12,186 nucleotides of DNA from Pseudomonadota bacterium (GTDB lineage Bacteria > Desulfobacterota > Desulfobacteria > Desulfobacterales > C00003060). The notes under the pieces were generated by a model. The model was not told the origin of the DNA, searched no databases, and saw only the letters and a list, made by a program, of their open reading frames with translations. The stretch is from contig JADFWI010000646.1 in assembly GCA_015222985.1 (NCBI GenBank), forward strand, positions 1 through 12,186, written 5' to 3'. A program made the position numbers and the translations under genes. This document shows positions 6,318 to 12,186 of this stretch, one piece after another. How positions within the stretch are numbered: the first letter of the stretch is position 1; each line of letters begins with the position of its first letter.

Positions 6318-7745
6318 CTATTCAATAGCCGCCAGTTCTTCTGCCTTCGCCAGAACCTCTTCAATGCCGCCGACCAGATAGAAAGCCTGCTCAGGAACCT
6401 CATCATGTTTACCTTCACAGATTTCCTTGAAGCCACGGACTGTATCCTCGACCTTGCAATATTTGCCTGGCTTGCCCGTAAAAGACTCGGCCACATGGAA
6501 AGGCTGAGAGAGAAATCGTTGAATCCTGCGAGCCCTGCCGACCGTGAGTTTGTCTTCTTCCGAAAGCTCGTCCATTCCGAGGATTGCAATAATATCTTGA
6601 AGGTCTTTGTATTTCTGTAGAATTACCTGCACTGTCCGGGAAGTTGCATAGTGCTCTTCCCCAAGCACAGTCGGATCCAAAATACGGGAGGTAGAATCGA
6701 GCGGGTCCACGGCAGGATAAATCCCAAGCTCAACGATCTGTCTGGAGAGAACCACGGTACCGTCAAGGTGGGCAAACGTGGTAGCCGGAGCAGGGTCAGT
6801 CAAGTCGTCAGCAGGAACATATACGCACTGCACCGCGGTGATCGAACCCTTTGTTGTAGATGTAATCCGCTCCTGAAGTTCACCAAGGTCAACCGCGAGC
6901 GTAGGCTGGTATCCAACAGCGGAGGGCATACGTCCCAAGAGGGCTGAAACCTCGGCACCGGCCTGAGTAAAGCGAAAAATATTGTCGATAAAAATCAGAA
7001 CGTCTTTACCTTCCTCATCCCTGAAATACTCTGCAGCGGTAAGTGCAGACAAGGCCACCCGTGCACGGGCCCCGGGAGGCTCAGTCATCTGTCCATAGAT
7101 AAGAGCAGCTCTGGGGAGAACGCCGGAATCTTTCATTTCATGATAGAGATCGTTTCCCTCACGGGTACGCTCACCCACGCCGGCAAACACGGAAATACCA
7201 CCGTGCTGCATGGCAATGTTGTGGACCATCTCCATCATGATGACGGTCTTGCCCACACCAGCACCACCAAACATGCCCATTTTTCCACCTCTGGGGAAGG
7301 GAACGAGCAGGTCCAATACCTTTATACCACTTTCCAGTACGTTAACTGACGTGTCCTGTTCGGTAAATAATGGTGCAGCTCGATGGATCGGGGCCATTTT
7401 GTCCGAACTGACCGGTCCCAGCCCGTCCACGGGCCTTCCAACAACATTTAGTACCCGTCCCAAGCCTGCTTCGCCCACAGGCATCAGGATACCGTGGCCG
7501 GTATTCTTCACAGGCATTCCTCGGACAAGACCGTCCGTGCTGTCCATGCCAATGGTACGCACCACACGGTCTCCTAGATGCTGGGCCACTTCCACGACCA
7601 AGTTATCTTCTTCATCACTGATCCCCGGGTTGGAGATGAGCAGGGCCGTGTAGATCAAGGGAAGCTGCCCTTCGGGAAACTCCACATCGACCACGTTACC
7701 GATTACCTGGATAATTATTCCCATGTTCACAACTTTTTCTGCCAT
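6318..7745 (-). CDS. atpD: ATP synthase F1 subunit beta
   Basis: This is the catalytic subunit of F1, which makes ATP from ADP and phosphate as the gamma shaft turns. The 475-aa protein has all key motifs: an N-terminal barrel with IIQVIGNVVDVEF (about 10-23), Walker A GGAGVGKT (160-167), GERTREGNDLY with the catalytic Glu at 192, Walker B LIFIDNIFRF (250-259), the PSAVGYQPTL segment (274-283) and the family signature PAVDPLDSTS (344-353). The C-terminal helical domain is complete. The start is ATG 7745, with GGGGAGG about 10 nt upstream, a stronger ribosome-binding site than those of its neighbours, which fits the need for three copies per F1. It is separated from atpG by an unusually AT-rich 71-nt gap. 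Confidence 0.99.
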   Translation of the reverse strand: MAEKVVNMGIIIQVIGNVVDVEFPEGQLPLIYTALLISNPGISDEEDNLVVEVAQHLGDRVVRTIGMDSTDGLVRGMPVKNTGHGILMPVGEAGLGRVLNVVGRPVDGLGPVSSDKMAPIHRAAPLFTEQDTSVNVLESGIKVLDLLVPFPRGGKMGMFGGAGVGKTVIMMEMVHNIAMQHGGISVFAGVGERTREGNDLYHEMKDSGVLPRAALIYGQMTEPPGARARVALSALTAAEYFRDEEGKDVLIFIDNIFRFTQAGAEVSALLGRMPSAVGYQPTLAVDLGELQERITSTTKGSITAVQCVYVPADDLTDPAPATTFAHLDGTVVLSRQIVELGIYPAVDPLDSTSRILDPTVLGEEHYATSRTVQVILQKYKDLQDIIAILGMDELSEEDKLTVGRARRIQRFLSQPFHVAESFTGKPGKYCKVEDTVRGFKEICEGKHDEVPEQAFYLVGGIEEVLAKAEELAAIE

Positions 7746-7816
7746 CCCTATTTACCTCCCCAATACGTATTAAACATCAATAAACCTATATATCCATTAT
7801 AAAACTATATATGCAT

Positions 7817-8710
7817 TTACCCTTTCAATGCCTCGGCACCGCCAACGATATCCATGAGATCAGCTGTAATGGCTGCCTGGCGGGCTTTGTTGTAGACCAG
7901 GCTGAGCGAGGTGATCATCTCGCCGCAATTGGTCGTTGCATTATCCATGGCTGCCATGCGCGCTGCATGCTCGGAAGTAGAAGTTTCCAGCAAGCCCCTG
8001 AATATCTGGACATAGACCTGCTTGGGAAGCATTTCCGCCATGAGCTCCTCTGCCGGGGGTTCGCAGATATGCTCTGCGATGTACTCAGCCTCTTGGGCTT
8101 GCTCGGCCTTCTCGACCCCAACAATGGGTACGACCTGACTTAGAGTTGGTACCTGTCTTGACATGGATACAAATTCGCTGAAAATCACACGGGCCTCATC
8201 GGTTTCGCCATTCAGAAATGCGTCTATCAGTTCCTGCCCCGCGTTGACTGCAACGTTGAAGCCAAATTTTCCGCCCACGATGCCTATGTGCTCGCTTTGG
8301 ATATTGTATTTCTTGCGACGAAAGTAATCACGCCCCTTCTTGCCCATACAAATGAGCCGCACGTCAACACCTTGCTCAGCCTTTTCCTTCATAAACTTTT
8401 CGGCCTTGATAATCAAACTCGTATTGAAACCCCCGCACAACCCCCGGTCAGACGTCATGAGGAGCAGGTCGATGGTTTTCACTTCCGCCCTCGGTACAAG
8501 GAGTGGCGGGGCGTGCTCCTCGTCTGCATCTATACGATCAGACAAGCTCCCCAGAACCTCGGCGAATTTGTTGGCATAAGGCCTGAAGGCTTCCGCCTTT
8601 TCCTGGGCACCCCTCAGTTTGGAGGCGGCCACCATATTCATTGCCTTGGTGATCTTTTGCGTTTTCTTTACCCCTACGATTTTGAGCTGTATGTCCTTTA
8701 GTGTCGCCAT
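7817..8710 (-). CDS. atpG: ATP synthase F1 subunit gamma
   Basis: Gamma is the central rotating shaft that couples proton (or sodium) flow in Fo to the catalytic sites of beta. The 297-aa product has the long N-terminal helix with the family sequence LKDIQLKIVGVKKTQKITKA (about residues 4-23) and the matching C-terminal helix ending in NKARQAAITADLMDIVGGAEAL, which together form the coiled-coil shaft. Between them is the Rossmann-like domain with the conserved SDRGLCGGFN (about 86-95). Length and ends are normal. The start is ATG 8710. It lies 37 nt after atpA in the standard operon order. Confidence 0.98.
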   Translation of the reverse strand: MATLKDIQLKIVGVKKTQKITKAMNMVAASKLRGAQEKAEAFRPYANKFAEVLGSLSDRIDADEEHAPPLLVPRAEVKTIDLLLMTSDRGLCGGFNTSLIIKAEKFMKEKAEQGVDVRLICMGKKGRDYFRRKKYNIQSEHIGIVGGKFGFNVAVNAGQELIDAFLNGETDEARVIFSEFVSMSRQVPTLSQVVPIVGVEKAEQAQEAEYIAEHICEPPAEELMAEMLPKQVYVQIFRGLLETSTSEHAARMAAMDNATTNCGEMITSLSLVYNKARQAAITADLMDIVGGAEALKG

Positions 8711-8747
8711 ACCCTATCCCCTATACGCAAGTGTGGCAAATTGCCGA

Positions 8748-10265
8748 CTACTTGATCGTGTCTTTGAATTCTTCATCGTATTCAGAGAGCGCCTTTGCCA
8801 TGGTCTTGTCCGTGTCGTCACTAATGACCTTCTTCTCCGCTATCTCACTGAATATCTGAGGATACTTGCTTTCAATAAACGGATACAGCCCGGCCTCGTA
8901 CTTACCCAAGACTTCTACAGGATACTTGTCCAGATAACCCTTTGTTCCCGCATAGAGAATCGCCACCTGCTTTTCCAATGTCAGCGGCGCATACTGGGGC
9001 TGCTTCAGGATTTCCACAAGACGGGTCCCACGCGTTAACTGCTGCTGAGTCGCCTTATCCAGGTCACTTCCGAACGCGGCAAAGGCCTCAAGTTCACGAA
9101 ACTGGGCCAAATCGAGACGCAGAGAACCAGCCACCTGTTTCATGGCCTTCACCTGGGCAGCACCGCCCACGCGCGAAACCGAAAGCCCAACATTAATGGC
9201 CGGCCGAACACCCGAGAAAAACAGGGCCGGCTCAAGATATATTTGGCCGTCGGTAATAGAAATAACGTTGGTAGGAATATAGGCTGAAACGTCGCCTGCC
9301 TGTGTTTCGATAATGGGAAGCCCCGTTAGTGAACCAGCACCAAGTTCGTCGTTTAGCTTGGAAGAGCGTTCCAGTAGACGAGAGTGGTTGAAGAAGATAT
9401 CTCCGGGATAGGCCTCGCGTCCGGGTGGACGTCTCAGGAGCAAGGAAATCTGCCGATAAGCAGCTGCCTGCTTTGAGAGGTCGTCATAGATGATGAGGGC
9501 GTGCTCACCTTTATCACGATAATATTCCCCCATAGCGGTTCCGGAATACGGACCAATATATTGGAGAGTAGCAGGGTCGCTGGCGCAGGCCGCAATGACC
9601 GTCGTGTACTCCATGGCCCCGGCCTTTTGCAACGTATCCACAATCAGGGCAACCGTGGACTTTTTCTGGCCACAGGCCACATAGAAGCACTTAACATCCT
9701 GACCCTTCTGGTTAATAATGGCGTCAACACCAATAGCAGTCTTTCCGACCTGGCGGTCACCAATGATGAGCTCACGCTGCCCTCGGCCCACAGGAGTCAT
9801 GGCATCGATCGCCTTAAGGCCCGTATACATGGGTTCGTTAACCGATTGGCGGGCAATAACGCCAGGGGCAAGCATTTCGACCCGGCGATACTCCGTGGCA
9901 GCTATAGGCCCCTTGCCGTCCAAGGGATTTCCCAGGGAATCCACCACGCGACCAAGAATCCCATCCCCAACCGGCACCTCGGCAATCTTACCCGTGCGCT
10001 TAACAGGATCACCTTCCTGGAGTTCGATATCCTCACCCATAATCGCCACGCCTACATTGTCCTCTTCCAAATTGAGGACGAGACCCATGATCCCATGGGG
10101 AAACTCAAGAAGCTCCATGGACATGGCCTTCTCAACGCCATACACCCTGGCAATACCGTCCCCAACCGACAAGATGGTCCCTGTTTCACTCACGTCCACC
10201 TTCTTGTCGTAGTCCTGAATCTGGCCCTTGATAATGTCGCTGATTTCTTCGGCTCTAATTTCCAT
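8748..10265 (-). CDS. atpA: ATP synthase F1 subunit alpha
   Basis: Alpha is the non-catalytic nucleotide-binding subunit alternating with beta in the F1 hexamer. The 505-aa protein shows the N-terminal segment RAEEISDIIKGQI that contacts delta, the barrel domain with ILSVGDGIARVYG (about 31-43), Walker A GDRQVGKT (169-176), Walker B ALIIYDDLSKQA (256-267) and the SRVGGAAQ segment with the arginine finger at R365. Length is typical. Its ATG shares one base with the atpH stop (TGATG), so translation is probably coupled to atpH. Confidence 0.99.
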   Translation of the reverse strand: MEIRAEEISDIIKGQIQDYDKKVDVSETGTILSVGDGIARVYGVEKAMSMELLEFPHGIMGLVLNLEEDNVGVAIMGEDIELQEGDPVKRTGKIAEVPVGDGILGRVVDSLGNPLDGKGPIAATEYRRVEMLAPGVIARQSVNEPMYTGLKAIDAMTPVGRGQRELIIGDRQVGKTAIGVDAIINQKGQDVKCFYVACGQKKSTVALIVDTLQKAGAMEYTTVIAACASDPATLQYIGPYSGTAMGEYYRDKGEHALIIYDDLSKQAAAYRQISLLLRRPPGREAYPGDIFFNHSRLLERSSKLNDELGAGSLTGLPIIETQAGDVSAYIPTNVISITDGQIYLEPALFFSGVRPAINVGLSVSRVGGAAQVKAMKQVAGSLRLDLAQFRELEAFAAFGSDLDKATQQQLTRGTRLVEILKQPQYAPLTLEKQVAILYAGTKGYLDKYPVEVLGKYEAGLYPFIESKYPQIFSEIAEKKVISDDTDKTMAKALSEYDEEFKDTIK

Positions 10266-10819
10266 CAGATATTCTCACTCCTTTGCAAAGATTCTTGTAA
10301 ACTCAAAAGCTGAGTTCGCACGCTGCCGTCTAAGACCAAATCCCCGATCCTGGTCACAGCGCCACCGATCAAGGCCGGGTCCACACTGACGTCCATCCGC
10401 ACCTCTTTGCCCGTCTTTTCAGATAGCGCGGCCCGGATCCTTGCAATGCTTTCCTCCGGGAGTTCTACGGCTGACACAAGGTCCGCACGGACAATGTTGG
10501 CGAGTTCATCGGTCAGTTTCTCATAAAAGGTGTATATGTCATTCAAGTACTGGATCCTCCCCTTGTCAAAGCACAGGAGAAGGAAGGACGTCATGACCTT
10601 ACTGAGGTTTAAACGCTGCTCCACCACCACCTGCAAAACCTTCTTGCGACTTTCAGCATCATATAATGGATTGGAGATCGCTTGCTCCAGATCCTTATGT
10701 TCGTCCAGGAGCTTCACAAAAAAGCCCAGCTCCTCCTTGTACATTTCTGCCTGCCCGTCTTCCCTGCCAATGGTCATCAGGGCCTTGGCATACCGTCTTG
10801 CAATCTTGAGACCTATCAC
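10265..10819 (-). CDS. atpH: ATP synthase F1 subunit delta
   Basis: Delta (the OSCP family) sits on top of F1 and joins it to the b-subunit stalk. The 184-aa product has the family's N-terminal helical domain (about residues 1-105, beginning IARRYAKALM with typical LLCFDKGRIQYLNDIYTFYEKL near its end). A C-terminal domain follows with VELPEESIARIRAALSEKTGKEV and the conserved DPALIGGAVTRIGDLVLDGSV (about 147-167). The start is GTG at 10819, fixed by the GTGA overlap with the atpF stop. Its own stop overlaps the atpA start. Both overlaps indicate coupled translation within the operon. Confidence 0.97.
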   Translation of the reverse strand: MIGLKIARRYAKALMTIGREDGQAEMYKEELGFFVKLLDEHKDLEQAISNPLYDAESRKKVLQVVVEQRLNLSKVMTSFLLLCFDKGRIQYLNDIYTFYEKLTDELANIVRADLVSAVELPEESIARIRAALSEKTGKEVRMDVSVDPALIGGAVTRIGDLVLDGSVRTQLLSLQESLQRSENI

Positions 10820-11424
10820 TGCGCTACCACCACCTTTGTCAAGTATTCGTCAACTATGCGTTCTTGATCTTCTTCGTTGATATGCTCTTTGATCAGTTGT
10901 TCTGCCATGGCCACGGCCTGCCCGGCCATCTCTGCCTTCAACTGTTGCTTGGCCTTGTCAAATTCGTGCTCAATGTTCTTCTTGGCCTGTTCCTGGAGTT
11001 TTTCGGCCAATGCCTGAGCCTCTTCAATAATCTTAGCCTTTGCAATCTCACCCTCACGGATATATTCGGCTACGATTTTTTCTACTTCCTTATCAAGTAG
11101 ACTCAGTTTTTCCTTGTATTCGGCAAGCCGCCTTCCCGCCTCCTGTTTCTGTACTTCCAGGTCATCCAGTTCATCCTTGATGCCTTGTCGCCGGGAACTA
11201 AGGCCCTTAGCAATCGGTTTCCTCAAAAGAAAAATAAGTACGCCTGCCAGCACAACAAAGTTCATGGTACGCCACAGCAAATCCATGCCTTTGCCCTTGC
11301 CCCCTTCATCGCCATGTCCGCCCTCAGAGGAAGCCCAAACCGCCCCAAAGGCAAAGAGGACCGAGAAAACCACCAATAGGCTCACTACATAGCGTAGCTT
11401 CCCCATCCTGACCAACGCATTCAT
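10816..11424 (-). CDS. atpF: ATP synthase Fo subunit b, with N-terminal signal-like segment
   Basis: Subunit b is part of the peripheral stalk that holds F1 against the membrane motor. The 202-aa product is longer than a classical b (about 156 aa). A hydrophobic segment (about 10-31, ending AVWASS) looks like a cleavable signal peptide. It is followed by a G/H/E/K-rich stretch (about 33-46), then a second membrane helix (about 49-67, with LLWRTMNFVVLAGVLIFLL) of the usual b type leading into RKPIAKGLSSRR, and a long charged coiled coil to the end. The layout implies that the Gly-rich stretch and new N-terminus lie outside the membrane. The ATG overlaps the atpF' stop (ATGA), and the stop overlaps the atpH start. 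Two b-type genes in a row suggest a b/b' heterodimer. Confidence 0.94.
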   Translation of the reverse strand: MNALVRMGKLRYVVSLLVVFSVLFAFGAVWASSEGGHGDEGGKGKGMDLLWRTMNFVVLAGVLIFLLRKPIAKGLSSRRQGIKDELDDLEVQKQEAGRRLAEYKEKLSLLDKEVEKIVAEYIREGEIAKAKIIEEAQALAEKLQEQAKKNIEHEFDKAKQQLKAEMAGQAVAMAEQLIKEHINEEDQERIVDEYLTKVVVAQ

Positions 11425-11852
11425 ATTACAGCCCTCCCCAATATCTTTTCAACGATCGTCCCGGAAAAAACCTCTATCTCTTTTTCCAGTCCGCGTCGTG
11501 CATTCTCGGCGTCTTTGGCAATCTGAGCGCACACTGCTTCCAATTCTGCCTGGGCCTTCCGGTTGATTTCATCGGTAATCTGCTTTTCCTCATCCTGGCC
11601 GGCTTGCTTCAAGACCTCTTTCTCTCGAACGCCTTGCTGCCTGGCTTCAGAGATGTTAGCTTGAAAGCTTTTTTCGCTTTCGGAAGCATCCTGTTGAAGG
11701 GTTTCAATACCCTCCTTGTAGCCTTGGATCTTTTTCTTTCTTTCGATGAGTATCTGACGGATAGGTTTATAAAGGATTGCGTTCAGGACAAAGATCAGCA
11801 AGATAAAGTTTCCCATCTGTACAAACAGTGTCCAATCAGGAATAACAGTCAT
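11421..11852 (-). CDS. atpF': ATP synthase Fo subunit b' (second b-type subunit)
   Basis: This is the first gene of the operon. The 143-aa protein has one N-terminal membrane helix (about residues 4-26, DWTLFVQMGNFILLIFVLNAILY), then KPIRQILIERKKKIQGYKEG and a long charged coiled coil, which is the plan of b and b' subunits. No signal peptide is present, unlike the next gene. The start is ATG 11852, because GGGAG lies 8 nt upstream and the membrane helix then follows directly; an upstream in-frame start would add 13 residues without support. Which of the two products is formally b or b' cannot be decided by eye. Confidence 0.93.
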   Translation of the reverse strand: MTVIPDWTLFVQMGNFILLIFVLNAILYKPIRQILIERKKKIQGYKEGIETLQQDASESEKSFQANISEARQQGVREKEVLKQAGQDEEKQITDEINRKAQAELEAVCAQIAKDAENARRGLEKEIEVFSGTIVEKILGRAVI

Positions 11853-12113
11853 GTCAAACTCCCAATTTCTAATCTTGTTGGTTAAGAACAATAAGGAATG
11901 TGACTACATCCCCACAAAAGTTGCTCGTCTATATCACCAATGCGGGCACATTGTCAAAGGTTTTTTTTTGCGTGTGCATTTATGTCTGCCATTAAGTCAA
12001 AGAGTTTCCCTTCCAGTGTGGTTTCCGGTCCCAAAAACGTCTGTATTCCCCTTGTTGATATATTCATAAAGGAATCTTGACGGCTTCGTAAAAAGTCGCC
12101 AGGCACCCTTTGT
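11853..12113. other. Region upstream of atpF': promoter, leader and non-coding DNA
   Basis: There is no convincing gene here. The region holds the atp promoter (11928-11957) with its A-tract, a leader of about 70 nt and, further right, unassigned DNA leading into the inverted repeat at 12114-12184. A small imperfect hairpin CGGCTT/AAGTCG lies at 12081-12098. The genes for the a and c subunits are not present. Confidence 0.7.
11928..11969 (-). promoter_or_regulatory. Probable atp operon promoter with upstream A-tract
   Basis: On the minus strand nine A (11969-11961) are followed by TTGACA (11957-11952), an 18-nt spacer and TATAGA (11933-11928); a 17-nt reading gives ATATAG. The predicted start is near 11921, leaving a leader of about 70 nt before the atpF' ATG. 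The A9 run sits just upstream of the -35, the UP-element position. This is the best promoter match in the region. Confidence 0.6.
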
Positions 12114-12184
12114 CGTCATTCCCGCGAAGGCGGGAATCCAGTAATATCAAATGGTTCTGGATTCCCGCCTTCGCGGGAATGACG
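12114..12184. repeat. REP/MITE-like 28-bp perfect inverted repeat
   Basis: The arms at 12114-12141 and 12157-12184 are exact reverse complements over 28 bp, with a 15-nt AT-rich loop (12142-12156). Each arm itself contains a smaller hairpin, ATTCCCGC-4 nt-GCGGGAAT, so the unit resembles two REP sequences placed head to head. Such ATTCCCGC/GCGGGAAT palindromes are, from memory, widely dispersed in Desulfobacterota genomes. The adjacent left flank (12080-12113) may be part of the same element, and the right side is cut by the window edge. Its place upstream of the atp promoter suggests insertion in non-coding DNA rather than an operon role. Confidence 0.8.
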
Positions 12185-12186
12185 GA

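Noticed and set aside
6311..6589. Minus-strand frame of 92 codons inside atpD
   Set aside because: It overlaps the C-terminal part of atpD in another frame and has no family features.
7746..7816. TATAAT in the atpG-atpD gap as an internal promoter
   Set aside because: No -35 hexamer at acceptable spacing; the closest TTGAAA is 21 nt away. The TATAAT is expected by chance in such AT-rich DNA.
9501..10313. Long plus-strand open frame (270 codons) opposite atpA
   Set aside because: It is a shadow of the atpA reading frame; the atpA product is intact and fully conserved on the minus strand.
12114..12184. Right-edge inverted repeat considered as a CRISPR unit or a terminator
   Set aside because: There are no spacers or further repeat units, no T-run follows either arm directly, and nested palindromic arms fit a REP/MITE-like element better.

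Overview
Every gene in this window reads on the minus strand. In transcription order, from high to low coordinates, they are: a repeat-bearing intergenic region, atpF'-atpF-atpH-atpA-atpG-atpD-atpC, a terminator, a short GlmU-type uridylyltransferase gene, zapB-like, zapA, 6S RNA, rny, tyrS, and the first ~690 nt of a 16S rRNA gene that runs off the left edge. The content is core housekeeping. I see no phage, defence, CRISPR or biosynthetic cluster and nothing that looks like an undescribed multi-gene system.

The organism is most likely a Desulfobacterota member (the former Deltaproteobacteria, sulfate-reducer or syntroph type). This is an inference from several points: the style of the 16S 5' half, paired b and b' subunits with a and c subunits absent from the cluster, a b subunit carrying a signal peptide, a ZapB/ZapA/6S RNA/RNase Y neighbourhood, and REP-like inverted repeats at the right end. 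Genus cannot be given by eye.

Right part (5876-11957): an F1Fo ATP synthase operon with tight translational coupling. atpF'/atpF overlap as ATGA, atpF/atpH as GTGA and atpH/atpA as TGATG. It is preceded by a good sigma-70-type promoter with an A-tract upstream and ends in a 24-nt perfect palindrome (5819-5842) that looks like an intrinsic terminator. The membrane a (AtpB) and c (AtpE) subunits are not here and must be encoded elsewhere.

Middle part (3837-5794): a nucleotidyltransferase resembling the N-terminal half of GlmU, two small FtsZ-ring accessory proteins, 6S RNA starting essentially at the zapA stop codon, about 330 nt without a gene, and RNase Y.

Left part (1-2231): tyrosyl-tRNA synthetase, then the rRNA operon. 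Two promoter-like sequences precede 16S. The upstream one, with an UP-element-like A-tract, lies inside the 3' end of tyrS, and the tyrS stop codon falls within its -10 hexamer. The items most worth a second look are this embedded rRNA promoter, the 6S RNA, the single-domain GlmU and the 28-bp perfect inverted repeat at the right end.
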